Below, piece after piece: positions 1-9,913 of a stretch of 64,000 bases of DNA (its first letter is position 1; every line of letters starts with the position of its first letter). The notes beneath the pieces were generated by a model. The model searched no databases. It was not told where the DNA came from and was given only the letters and a program-made list of their open reading frames with translations. The stretch is from Stentor roeselii. Taxonomy: Eukaryota > Ciliophora > Heterotrichea > Heterotrichida > Stentoridae. The DNA lies in the NCBI GenBank assembly GCA_006503475.1, contig RSEH01000018.1:62001-126000 (forward strand), given 5' to 3'. Position numbers and translations under genes: made by a program.

Positions 1-287
1 AGATGTGCTCACACCTTTATGATACTTTTTTCGAGAGAGCTTCAAGTGAAAAGTAGGTTTATAGGTTATATATGAGAGATTATTTAAAGATTTTTAAGTA
101 TCAGCTAAAAATTTATTAGTTAGTTATCTCTAAATAACATAGTTTTTTCCTTTTATTAATAATTAAGATTTTTATTTACCCAAACAAATTTCTAAACCTG
201 ATTACTGAAATTACCTGACTAATACCCAAATCAAAATAAGTATTCTCTTACCCAAGTTACTTTAAAGAATAATCTAATTATCTAAAA

Positions 288-747
288 CTAATAACCCCAG
301 TCCTTAAAAACGCATTCAGGGTACTCATCCTTCCACCTGCGTGCATATTTTCCATCATTCACATTATTCGGTTCATCCGCTTCCCTAGCTTCATAGCTTT
401 GATTTTTCAAGTTATAAACATACACTGAATTTCAATCACAGTCTTCTTATCCATACATCCTTCAAAACAATCACGCTCTATTTGGCCAATACCTCTTATT
501 TGTTACTGCCTTGAATAATTTTACTATCTGAATGATTTTTACCTGAATAATTATTACCCACTGAATGTTTTTCACAGTCTTTTTTATTTTACCTTGATAA
601 TCTTCTACAATCTAATTATTTTTCACAAAGAAATAAATAACAGTCATCTTTTGATACTTTAATTTCTTTGAAGTACTGAAGTGCAGAATCATTCCAGTGC
701 TTCAACAGGAGTTCTCGAAATTTCTTGATCTTGTCAGGAATATTCAT
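288..747 (-). pseudogene. Decayed reading frame of unknown origin
   Basis: An ATG at 747 opens a protein-like frame (MNIPDKIKKFRELLLKHWND...) only 11 nt after the stop of the upstream coiled-coil gene. It meets several in-frame TAA/TAG codons. Coding-like text then continues in other frames (ERDCFEGCMDKKTVIEIQ, then YNLKNQSYEAREADEPNN) and ends FKDWGY-stop at 288. Five to six GT...AG strings of exactly 15 nt lie inside, but removing them does not give one continuous frame. I read it as a broken gene or misjoined exons. Family not recognised. Reading TAA and TAG as Gln removes the early stops, but no neighbouring gene supports that code. Confidence 0.3.
510..575 (-). repeat. Back-to-back intron-shaped 15-mers
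   Basis: Read on the minus strand, four GT...AG strings of 15 nt follow one another with 0 to 3 nt between them: 575-561 GTGAAAAACATTCAG, 557-543 GTAATAATTATTCAG, 542-528 GTAAAAATCATTCAG and 524-510 GTAAAATTATTCAAG. The middle two match the local intron pattern perfectly (GTA, A at position 10, CAG). They form a degenerate 15-18 nt tandem repeat. Exons of 0-3 nt are not plausible, so at most one can be spliced in any transcript. Confidence 0.5.
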
Positions 748-758
748 ACTATTCAAAC

Positions 759-1841
759 CTAACTAAATTCACTTTTGCGAGTTTGAAGCCTTTCTTGAAC
801 TTCCTCTTCTTTCTTGATTTCAACAACAGTCTTCACTTCTAATTTCATCCTATTCGTCAACTCCTGGTCGAATGATTCAACTATTTTTCGATACTGAGCA
901 GTTAGAGACTCAACCTTTTCATTGATTTCCTTTCGAAACCTCTCAAATCCAGCAGACTGTTCATTCTCCAACTCAGAAAACTCTTCCCTTTGGTTGATAT
1001 CTCTTTGAGTGTGGTACTCCTCAACTTGATTTCTCAAGTTTTCTTGAAATTTTTTAATTTCAACACCCTGTTTATCTAATTTTTCTGAAATTCGATCCAA
1101 ATTTTTACTTAATCTTTCATCAATACTTTTAGTAAAATCTTTATAATTTTTTTCTTGAATTTTCAAAATCAAGTCTTTTTGATTAGTCCCGTCGATGATG
1201 GAGTCGTACTTCCTGGTGACTTCTTGAATGAAAAAGTCTTGACTCAAAAGAGACTTTTCAATTAAACTAATTCTTTTGTTTAGAGCATCCGTGTTTTTTT
1301 TTCTTGCGAGTTTATTTTTTTTCTTTTTAAAAAATTCTTCTTGTTCCTTGATTTTCATCTGAATTTTTTTTTCAGATTCTTGAGAAGACTTCTCGACTTG
1401 ATCGATTTTTTGAATGATTTTTCCCCTTTCAAGTTTTTCATTATCACAGTTTTCTTTTAAGATTTGAATAAATTCGTTGCTTTCTTGTAAGTGGTTTAAA
1501 ATCTTTGTAATGTCTTCGCTGAAGAGGGAAAAGTCGAGTTTGGATTTTTGATCTTTAGAAAAGTGATCTTGAATCAGTTCGGAGAATTCTTCTTCAGTTC
1601 GGAACTCGATATTTAGATCGCTTAGTCCTTTAAATGACTCGGGTGGGACATTTTCTGAGGATGATAAGGTTGAAGCGATGTCGATGAGCTTTTCTTGTCT
1701 TTCGGTTAGTTCTTGTGTGATCTTGCATAGTTTTTGGCAGATTTGAATGAACATTGACTTCCCGGTGTCCATTAATTTGGTCATTGATGAGGATAAGTTT
1801 TTCATTTCGTCAGCTAGTAACTTTGGAGTTGAAAGTTCCAT
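759..1841 (-). CDS. Coiled-coil protein, function unknown
   Basis: Single frame of 360 residues starting at an AATAAATG context, the start signature shared by many genes here. Almost the whole chain is charged and helical. Lys/Glu-rich heptads run from about residue 140 to the end, with a Lys-rich stretch near 172-185 (FFKKKKNKLARKK) that could be a nuclear or nucleic-acid contact. The N-terminal 70 residues are less charged and may form a helical bundle (SSSMTKLMDTGKSMFIQICQ). No enzymatic motif, signal peptide or membrane segment is visible. It could be a cytoskeletal or basal-body scaffold, but that is inference only. Confidence 0.75.
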   Translation of the reverse strand: MELSTPKLLADEMKNLSSSMTKLMDTGKSMFIQICQKLCKITQELTERQEKLIDIASTLSSSENVPPESFKGLSDLNIEFRTEEEFSELIQDHFSKDQKSKLDFSLFSEDITKILNHLQESNEFIQILKENCDNEKLERGKIIQKIDQVEKSSQESEKKIQMKIKEQEEFFKKKKNKLARKKNTDALNKRISLIEKSLLSQDFFIQEVTRKYDSIIDGTNQKDLILKIQEKNYKDFTKSIDERLSKNLDRISEKLDKQGVEIKKFQENLRNQVEEYHTQRDINQREEFSELENEQSAGFERFRKEINEKVESLTAQYRKIVESFDQELTNRMKLEVKTVVEIKKEEEVQERLQTRKSEFS

Positions 1842-2633
1842 TTATTTGGCTTATGATTTAGGAAAATTAGACTAATCGGTAAATATTTACTATTCTAAAC
1901 TTGATTATACTTCTCAAAGTTTTATCATCTCTTATTATATACAATTATCTTTTATCATATATTAAAGATTCTTATATACTCCAGTTATAATTTTGTAAAT
2001 CTCTTTTATCTTCTAAAATATAATATCTCTATATTTATAATATTCTTTGATTTGATTTAATTTCCTCATATGATATCATTTGATAGTTATATATGATTTT
2101 CGATATTGAAGTATACTTCATCGTAATAAAGACTTAGAATCAAGTGCTTCACTAATGAATTAATTTATACTATATGATTAAACTTATAACCAAATTTTAT
2201 CGGATTTATAAATTTCTTAGTATTTAATAAAAGAAAATTAGGCGTATCTTACTAAATGAATGATAATTCAAACTTCAATAATAAAATTCTGCATCTTCAA
2301 ATTAAAGTAAAAACTTTCTTGATTGGATTTTATCATTTATGTTCAATTTGACACATTTAAAAAAAACAGTTAAAAATCTCTGAAATTCTCAAATCTTCAA
2401 AGTCTAATATCAACCTAATCAAACATCTTAAATTTAAATCCTCCTTTTTTATCAATCTCTTATACAACTGAAATTTTATATCCAACTCAGATCTCTTTAT
2501 ATAAATTTCTTGATATAAAAACATAAAACCTAAAAAGCCTTTTCCAAAATTTCAATAAACGAATTTGAATATCACAGTAAATTTCATATAAAGTCTTAAT
2601 CTTCTCTACCAGATTTATCAAAATTTTATATAA
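1842..2633. other. AT-rich intergenic stretch
   Basis: About 790 nt between two divergently oriented genes, very AT-rich and without a coding-like frame. Its right end runs into the TTTATATAAATG start context of the gene at 2634. I see no repeat, RNA gene or other signal. Confidence 0.6.
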
Positions 2634-3386
2634 ATGGGTTGCACATCATCTAGACACGAGCCCGACGATTCTTCCAACATTCAAATCGAAAATATTGAGA
2701 TTTCTCTTCCATTATCTAAAATTTCTCTATCCTTTGTAGAAGAGATTATCTCTACAACCCCCTACGAGAAAATAATGTCTCGTAATCAATTAGTTTCGAT
2801 ATGTCGTTTTCTGAATCATCCTCTTACCTCAAAAGAAATCTTTATTTTTCATTATATGAAAGACTCTAAAGAAGACGAGCTCTCTACAAGTAAAGTTTTC
2901 ACCCTCATGGCACTTTTAGGAAAGGGAAGCAGAAAAAGAAAGGCAAGAATATTGTTTAAGGTTTATTCGATGAGGTCTCAAAATGTTTTACTTAAAGATG
3001 ATGTCAGAGTGATGGTAAAGAATATTGTTGAAATTTCAAATGAACATCTTGTCAGGTTTTCCATGATTTATGATAAAGGACTTTCTGAATATCTATTTGA
3101 AAATTATTTAAAAAGACTTAATTTAAAGAAAAATTCGATAATTTCTTACTTTTCGGCTTTGATTTGTGATGGAAAAGAAAGAATTGATTTGGATTTTTTT
3201 AAGGATTCTTTACAGAAAATTGAATTGAATGTTTTGATGAAGCCTAGGTTTATTAGAGCACTTTCTCTTAGCCTTCAGGATTCAATAACTATAAAAAATA
3301 ATCAATATGATGATACTCATAATGAGATTAGCACTAGAAATATATCATTGCTTAAGAAACATTCAAGAAGTACTTCAGCTTTATAG
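2634..3386 (+). CDS. Myristoyl-type MGC protein, function unknown
   Basis: 250 residues starting MGCTSSRH, a classic N-myristoylation plus palmitoylation pattern (Gly2, Cys3, Ser/Thr at 4-6), so the protein is probably tethered to a membrane. The body is helical and polar, in a layout reminiscent of calmodulin-like or EF-hand regulators (KVFTLMALLGKGSRKRKARILFKVYSM), but no canonical EF-hand calcium loop is seen. The C-terminus is basic and Ser-rich (LLKKHSRSTSAL). Another protein in this window (57070-58992) also begins MGC and may be a distant relative. The start is supported by a TATATAAATG context. Function not assigned. Confidence 0.75.
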   Translation: MGCTSSRHEPDDSSNIQIENIEISLPLSKISLSFVEEIISTTPYEKIMSRNQLVSICRFLNHPLTSKEIFIFHYMKDSKEDELSTSKVFTLMALLGKGSRKRKARILFKVYSMRSQNVLLKDDVRVMVKNIVEISNEHLVRFSMIYDKGLSEYLFENYLKRLNLKKNSIISYFSALICDGKERIDLDFFKDSLQKIELNVLMKPRFIRALSLSLQDSITIKNNQYDDTHNEISTRNISLLKKHSRSTSAL

Positions 3387-3989
3387 TATAATTTTTAGAA
3401 ATTAATTCATTATGAAGATTCCTAGATTTTTTTTTTTTAAACGATTTATTTGAGATTAATTTTTGAAAAAAGTTGATTTATTTGACAAATGCTTTGGTTT
3501 AAGTTTGAGAGATCTTGAAAAATAAAAGATCTGATGAAAAATACTTAGAGCATGAAAATTTTAATAATTTACATAGATGATGAAATCTAAGAAGCCTTAG
3601 ATTATTGGATTATATTTAATGATTTAAGATGAAACTATTAAACAAGTTAATTTTTTTAATTTTTAATTATCAGGAAATTCATTTAGCTTGTCAATTTATA
3701 ATGCTCTGACTTTCTTCCTGAAATCTTGAGCAGCTTGATTCTGTTTATCACTAATTTAAAAGTTATACAATCAGCACCAAACACAAAATTTACAATATTT
3801 GTATAATCAAAACTTTTTAAAGATACAATACACAATCATCAGCCCTATATGACTGACAACTCACATCCTTTGATGGATAAAGATTTTAGCATCGAAAAAA
3901 GTCTGTATAATCAAAAAAGGTAAAATAGCTCATGATGAAATTTTTCTGTAAAATCTTTGTTAATAATGATGGCTGGATGTTGCTGAAAC
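3387..3989. other. Intergenic, no gene seen
   Basis: About 600 nt, AT-rich, with stops in all frames. It leads into the eroded stretch that begins near 3990. Nothing recognisable was found. Confidence 0.5.
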
Positions 3990-4665
3990 TAACAAACATG
4001 AATTTATTTCTAAATCCGAATCCTGAACATTCTTTATTCAAAAGTAATCACTGGAAAAACCACGAAACAGAGAACTGAAAATGTGACAGTTTGACTATTT
4101 ATGACTTTCCATTCAATTTTATCAATATTTCTGAACTTTTTATATGGCTTCTTGAAGTTTCATTCAGAAGCTGTTGAAGATTCACATTTCCCTAGATATC
4201 TACTTTGAAAATAGTTTCAATCAAGCCTAGATGCATATATTGCATTAGCTATCAGGGTTCCAGTTATCATTATTTTATTAGATTATGTGAAACTTATGCA
4301 AATCGAAAGCCTTGTTGGGTATGAAAGCCATAATGTCCAAAGAAAACTCAAAATAGAAGTGATAAAACAAATAAACATACAAGATCCACCTTCTACCATA
4401 CCAAAGAAACTTGAAGATTATGAGAATCCTGCCCACGATTTTACTGAACTCTTCATGCAGTTCTGGTATTTGTTTTTTTAGGTGCTTTTCTCATCATGCC
4501 TTTCTAGATTTGATCTAATTTATCTTGGAAATCCGTGTTTATACCTAAATCATCTCTAACTTGAATAAAGACCTCATAAGAAGAAAACTTGAATTTTGAA
4601 GTAGAATCATTTGGAAATTTGCTATGCTGGGGCAATCACGAAATTTAGACTTTATGTTTTCAGTT
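3990..4665 (+). pseudogene. Eroded membrane-protein-like relic
   Basis: One plus-strand frame gives protein-like segments separated by several stops: a stretch around VITGKTTKQRTENVTV, a hydrophobic run LFMTFHSILSIFLNFLYGF, then DAYIALAIRVPVIIILLDYVK followed by an open stretch ending at 4481. The apparent start at 4287 is GTG, and the first ATG is at 4296. Order and hydrophobicity weakly recall the region of P4-ATPases before the phosphorylation site, but no DKTGT motif is present. A minus-strand frame near 4490-4625 (SYEVFIQVRDDLGINTDFQD) also looks coding, so even the strand is uncertain. Confidence 0.25.
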
Positions 4666-4674
4666 TAAGACCTT

Positions 4675-4932
4675 TCATGGCTTAAGTTTTCCAAGAGGAG
4701 CTAATATGATTGTATTTGAACATGAATTGCTTGAAATTATAGCTTTTTTATAAGGGATGTAGCCACGGATTAAGGGAAGTTTTTGGGCAAATAGAAGAGT
4801 TTTGGCATGATTCTTGAGCTGGGATGATGATCTTGCACTAGCAGAAAAAATGAATTGTTCTTGTGATGCAAGATTAACCATTAATATCATTTGGATTACC
4901 AATAAAAATGAGATTATGCAGTTTAATCTCAT
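4675..4932 (-). CDS. Small secreted protein, unknown
   Basis: 85-residue frame with an N-terminal signal-peptide shape: Arg and Asn, then a hydrophobic core (CIISFLLVIQMILMVNLAS), with likely cleavage around residue 22-24. The mature part is short and polar, with one Cys (NSCSNTIIL). The start has a TTATTATG context. Coding-like text continues in the same frame further downstream, beyond several stops, so the gene may be the surviving 5' part of a longer one. No family recognised. Confidence 0.4.
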   Translation of the reverse strand: MRLNCIISFLLVIQMILMVNLASQEQFIFSASARSSSQLKNHAKTLLFAQKLPLIRGYIPYKKAIISSNSCSNTIILAPLGKLKP

Positions 4933-5017
4933 AATAATGAATAAATGAAACTTTTATATTCAAATTAATGGACTATATTAATATGTAAACCTACTTATTT
5001 AATATTTTAATATTCTT

Positions 5018-8000
5018 CTAATTTTCAATTATTATCTTTTCAAAACATTCATTCAGGTTCTTGAAATTCATTCGCTGCTCTGGATCATTTTCAATCATTT
5101 TGTTAACTAGAGTTTCCAACCATCCTAATTTTATTTTTTTAAGTTGATTTAAATACTTGATGATATTTTGTTTTAGTTCTTGGATTTTTGTTAGAGTTGC
5201 CAATTGTAGCAATATTAATCCTAATGAATAAAGCTCACATTTTTCTCGATCAAGAGAATTTCTGTTATTTCTTTCTTCTGGAGATAAGTAATTTTCATAA
5301 TTATTTGGTAATGGTTCTGCATGCTGATAAGTTTCCATTTCGAAGGAAGAATAAATAAAATCAGATATCTTGATGTTCAAATTTTCATCAAGTAAAAAAG
5401 AATGTGGGCTTAACTTTATAAAGATATTTTTTTCAGTCATTATTTCAAATGACTTTATTAATAGTTTGGTATTTTTTTCTAATATTTCTCTTGATAGGTT
5501 ATTTTTTTGTTTTTTCTTTAAAGTAGAATTATTTATAAAAGTTGAAAGATCCTGATCAATAAATTTTGTGACTATTGAAAAACTATTTTGTGTCTTCAAG
5601 AATCCATAATAATCATTAAAACTATTCGAATCACTTCTGCAATAATCTAAAATTTCAAAACATTTTGCCTCATTTTTAAACTTATTTTTTAGAGATTCTC
5701 TTGAAAAACTGTTGATTTTTTGATCGAAGACATACTCTTTAATCAGCACTAGTCCGAAAAAGTAAGTTGCTTTCCAATATTTTATTGTAAAATCTTTTTC
5801 AGAAGAGCATCTTATTAGACTTATCTTAGAAATTTCTTCCTTTAAAATTTTCCTTTTTAACTGGAATTTCGAAGAATTTGTAAAATTTTCAGATACTTTG
5901 TTGCTAGAAACTAGTATATTTCTAATATTCACTTTATAATTATTTATAGTATTTTTTAAATTTTCATCAGTAGTTAAGTTGAAAAAATAATCTAATATAG
6001 AAATTTCGTAGATTCCAAAATTCTCAGATATTAATTGATTGGGGTTCATCAGTTCATTGGAAAGAATTTTTAATACTTCTTTAGTTAAAAATCGAACTCT
6101 TAGACCAAGTTTTGCAAATTTTAATAAATATTTTGATAGTTTTAAAGCTAATTTGAAGTTGCCTTCACAAATAAATTTAAGGAAATATTCAGAAACAACA
6201 TAAGTAAACTTTTTTTCTAAAAATTGTAAACTGTTAGCTGAGGATTCATGAAATTTTTTTAGATTAACAGCAATTTCAGCATCTTGATAAATAAATTTAA
6301 TATCATTTCTTTGTTTAATACAATTTTTTAAGTTCTTCTGAAGTCTGAATGATAATTTTTCCCAAAATGATATTTTAATGGTTTGGCAATAGTTCAGAAA
6401 ACCTACACTTTTTATTTCACGATGAATTGTAGTAATAAACAAATATTCACTACCAAAAGTAAGAGAGATTATTGGCACTGATAAAAAATAGTTCAAATGA
6501 ATTTCTTCAGTTTTTTCTTTCAGATTCCAAATGATAATCTCTCCTTTCAAGTACCCAACAACTAAAAAAAATGATTCTCTTGTAAAAGTAAAACATTTTG
6601 CGCAGTTATCTTCAGGATTCTCAATAATCAAATAAACTATTTTTTCATCTAAATTCCAAATAGTCACACTTTTCTTTTTACACCTTGAAGCTAAAAATTT
6701 CTTATTATATGAAAACAATAACAAATCAACTGAAGATGCATTAAATGAAAACTCTTTTCTTCTCTCTTGAATATTCCAAAGTTGGACTGATTGTTCATCA
6801 GAAGAAGCTAAAAGCAAGTCATCTGATGAGAACGTGATAAAAATTATATTGGATGAATGGCCTTTTAAAGAAAATTCTTCTTGTTTTCTTTTACAATTCC
6901 AAATTTTTATCACATTATCCTCGCAACCTGCAGCTAAAAACATTCCATCATGTGAGTAACAAAGGAAGTTAACAGATGATTTTTCACTTAAAGTAAACTC
7001 TTTTCTTCTATTAAGTATTTTCCATACTTTGATTTTTTTGTCTTCAGATGCTATAGCGATATATTTCTCATCATATGAAAAAGCAACACATTTTATTTCC
7101 TCTTCTGAATTATCAAATAGAGTAATTTTTATTTGATCTTCAATAAAATAAATATCAATTGTTTCTTTTTCTTCTGAACAGGCCAAGTACTTCAAATTTG
7201 TAGATATTTTGATATCATCATCAGAACAAAATTCTATGTTTATACAAAAGTGCTCTAAACCTTCTTCCAAATCCCAAATTTTAACAGTATTTACAGTACT
7301 TACTACTAGAAATCTTCCATCTGATATAAACTTAACATAGTTAATTTCATCTTCATTATCTACAAGTTCGTAAAGTTTCCTACCTTCTTTAAAGTTCCAA
7401 ATAGTTATATTGTTGTATATACACTTAAAACGTGAATATTTACCATTAATAGATCCTGTGGCTAGGTATTTTTTATTTTCAGAAAACGAAGTGCAATTAA
7501 TGTAAGTTTGAAGATTTTTGTATTTGAGTACTTTTTCTCTTGAACTTATATTCCAAACAGTTAATTTTTTTAAACCGCTCACTGATGATATGTATTCATT
7601 ATCATCGGAAATTGACAAAGATTTTATATACAAACTATGATCAAATGAATGCTCTTCTTTCTTTTCATGTAGATTCCAGACTTTTATAATATTATCAGAC
7701 CCGTATAATAAATAATGATTGTCTGGTGAAAAAGTGAGGGTATTTATACATGATGATTTATTCATGATGATATTTTTTTGCTTTTTTATTAAATCCCAAA
7801 GTAAAATATGACCGTCTTTATATCCTGAGGCTAAGCATCTACCATCAGCCGAGAACTCAAAGCAAATTAACTCAGCCTTAATTTCTTTATTTTCAATATG
7901 AAAATATTCATTTTTTGTTCTTAAATCCCATATGATTATGCAATCGAATATATCAGAAGTTGCTATAAATTTTTCTTTATGATCAAAACTAAATAATATA

Positions 8001-9163
8001 AAATTGGCAGGCCCTACAATATAAAAATTTTTTTTCTTATCTTTTATAAAGTGAATTTCTATAATGTTGCTTTTAAATATAAAACCAAATATTTTCCCAT
8101 TTGGAGAAAAGCAAATTAGATTTTTCGATGTCAAGTTCAAATCAATGTAAATTTCCTCCTTTTTTTTTAAATTCCAAAATATAAAATCACGTGAAGACAC
8201 GAGAACAATTATGTTAGAATCTGGTGAAAAAGATAAGAGCCTGATGTCTTTATAATTAAATTCAATATCTTTCTTCCATGAGTTTAGTTCAAAAAGCTTT
8301 AAAGGTCCTTGGCTTGCTACTGCTAACCACTTTCCACATTGAGAAAAAGCAAGACAATTTATATCAAAAAACTCTTTTATTTCAATTTCAATTTTTTTAT
8401 CCTTCAGGTTCCAAATAACGACGCCCTCTCTAGAAACAGTTGCAAGATATGTCTCATCAGGTGAAAATGAGAAAAAGTATTTTTTACAAGGCAAGTAAAG
8501 AAAAAAAGATGAATTTTTTTCGAATATGTTCTGAAATTTCAAAGAATTTTCATCAGATATAAAAACTAAATGTTCTCCAGAAGGTGAAAAAGTTAAAAAA
8601 TTTACCTGTGAATCAACTATCATTGAAAAATGTAAATTTCTTGAATAGATTTTCCATAATTTTATAGTAAAATCAGCCGAGCAGCTTGCCAATAATTTTC
8701 CATCAGGTGAGCAAGACAAGCAAAAGACTGTATTTTTATGCGCTTCCAGAGTAAATTCTTCGACTTTTTCTTGTAAGTTCCAAACTTTTATCATTCCATC
8801 ACATGTTCCGGTGGCTAAATTTATACTATTTTGGCAAAATGACAGGCAAGTGAAAGTTGATGAATGAATTTTTAAAGTTACTTCAGAATTGTTACTTATA
8901 TTATAGAGTAATAGTTTAGTTTTATTATGCATTGCAAGAAAACTTCCGCAAGGTGAGAAGAGGATGGATTGAAAGTCAATTTTAGGAACTGATAAGATTT
9001 TTTTTGGCCATGCATCGATTTCGGTAGGGCTTTTATATGCTGAGTAAAGTGAGAAGTGCTCAGAAATATATTTTTGCTTGGAACTTTCTTCTGTTGTGAT
9101 AGGATTATCATCTTTGGTCTGAGATGATGGGGAAATTAGTTTCTTTTGATATGATTGATACAT
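5018..9163 (-). CDS. WD40-repeat protein with C-terminal pseudokinase domain
   Basis: 1381 residues, start context AAATAAATG. Residues 60 to about 960 hold roughly twenty WD40 repeats, visible as recurring IWNL/VWKI/LWNI strands preceded by blocks such as FSPDGKLLASCSAD, enough for almost three propellers. A helical linker follows. Residues about 1132-1381 have the layout of a protein kinase: VLIKEY as the lysine strand, SPE as the APE-like motif, and a helical C-lobe. The catalytic loop reads KLSPHSFLLDENL with no HRD aspartate, and DFG is DFI, so it should be a pseudokinase. WD40 domains are protein-interaction platforms; I infer a scaffold role. The DNA is very AT-rich, with Lys, Asn and Ile abundant. 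Confidence 0.85.
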   Translation of the reverse strand: MYQSYQKKLISPSSQTKDDNPITTEESSKQKYISEHFSLYSAYKSPTEIDAWPKKILSVPKIDFQSILFSPCGSFLAMHNKTKLLLYNISNNSEVTLKIHSSTFTCLSFCQNSINLATGTCDGMIKVWNLQEKVEEFTLEAHKNTVFCLSCSPDGKLLASCSADFTIKLWKIYSRNLHFSMIVDSQVNFLTFSPSGEHLVFISDENSLKFQNIFEKNSSFFLYLPCKKYFFSFSPDETYLATVSREGVVIWNLKDKKIEIEIKEFFDINCLAFSQCGKWLAVASQGPLKLFELNSWKKDIEFNYKDIRLLSFSPDSNIIVLVSSRDFIFWNLKKKEEIYIDLNLTSKNLICFSPNGKIFGFIFKSNIIEIHFIKDKKKNFYIVGPANFILFSFDHKEKFIATSDIFDCIIIWDLRTKNEYFHIENKEIKAELICFEFSADGRCLASGYKDGHILLWDLIKKQKNIIMNKSSCINTLTFSPDNHYLLYGSDNIIKVWNLHEKKEEHSFDHSLYIKSLSISDDNEYISSVSGLKKLTVWNISSREKVLKYKNLQTYINCTSFSENKKYLATGSINGKYSRFKCIYNNITIWNFKEGRKLYELVDNEDEINYVKFISDGRFLVVSTVNTVKIWDLEEGLEHFCINIEFCSDDDIKISTNLKYLACSEEKETIDIYFIEDQIKITLFDNSEEEIKCVAFSYDEKYIAIASEDKKIKVWKILNRRKEFTLSEKSSVNFLCYSHDGMFLAAGCEDNVIKIWNCKRKQEEFSLKGHSSNIIFITFSSDDLLLASSDEQSVQLWNIQERRKEFSFNASSVDLLLFSYNKKFLASRCKKKSVTIWNLDEKIVYLIIENPEDNCAKCFTFTRESFFLVVGYLKGEIIIWNLKEKTEEIHLNYFLSVPIISLTFGSEYLFITTIHREIKSVGFLNYCQTIKISFWEKLSFRLQKNLKNCIKQRNDIKFIYQDAEIAVNLKKFHESSANSLQFLEKKFTYVVSEYFLKFICEGNFKLALKLSKYLLKFAKLGLRVRFLTKEVLKILSNELMNPNQLISENFGIYEISILDYFFNLTTDENLKNTINNYKVNIRNILVSSNKVSENFTNSSKFQLKRKILKEEISKISLIRCSSEKDFTIKYWKATYFFGLVLIKEYVFDQKINSFSRESLKNKFKNEAKCFEILDYCRSDSNSFNDYYGFLKTQNSFSIVTKFIDQDLSTFINNSTLKKKQKNNLSREILEKNTKLLIKSFEIMTEKNIFIKLSPHSFLLDENLNIKISDFIYSSFEMETYQHAEPLPNNYENYLSPEERNNRNSLDREKCELYSLGLILLQLATLTKIQELKQNIIKYLNQLKKIKLGWLETLVNKMIENDPEQRMNFKNLNECFEKIIIEN

Positions 9164-9913
9164 TTATTTAAATTAAGAGTGGGATTATGTTGATCTATAG
9201 AAAATCAAGCAGTAATCGGCAGATATATTTTCAAATACGCTGCAACTTTAATGCAGTTTTAATAGGATGATACCAACATCCATTAATACTTCAGTGGCTT
9301 TCAGAAATTTTGTTGCAAATAGGAAAAATTTTAAATTTAGACTAAAATTTTAAGTTAATCTTATTATTTGGATTCGTTTTAATAATCAAATATTAAAATT
9401 TTGAAGAATTTTATTTTTGTCAACGGTTTGAGATGTTTTTGAAGGGCAATAAAACAGTTTCTTGAGATCATCGATAATATCATCGAAAAATTTAAAAAAT
9501 TTTAATATTTTAATTTTTAAGGTTTATCTTTTAGAAAGCTAAAATACTAAAGTCTTATTTTTATATGAGTAAAAGAATTACTTCTAAAAATTCAATCAAA
9601 TAGACTTTAATATCCTTTAATTTGATCATTCAAGAACCAGCTCCTCATCATTTGAAATCCTTCAATAATCCCATTCCTAAGTAGTATATTTAAGAAATTC
9701 GAAATAGTTGCAAATATTCCACCGATCGATATAATGTTTTAAATTATTAGAAAGCACAAAGTATATACGATTATTAAAAAGTCTCAAATGCAACTAAATA
9801 AAAAACCAAAGAAGAAAACAAACTTCCATATATCATCAGGAAAATTATCAAGAGCATAATTATTCCAAGTGATGAATTGAATACACCTAAAAAAAACTGA
9901 AGAACCTAATAAA
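9164..9913. other. Intergenic with short coding-like remnants
   Basis: About 750 nt between the WD40 gene and bL35m. The minus strand holds two short hydrophobic open stretches. One starts within the bL35m stop region (MDSLLGSSVFF..., ending at 9784). One near 9605-9735 reads ISIGGIFATISNFLNILLRN. No intron of 15-16 nt joins them. They may be leftovers of a small membrane-protein gene. Confidence 0.3.

Noticed and set aside
288-747. Alternative genetic code with TAA/TAG as Gln
   Set aside because: All neighbouring genes use TAA, TAG and TGA as stops; only this decayed stretch would benefit.
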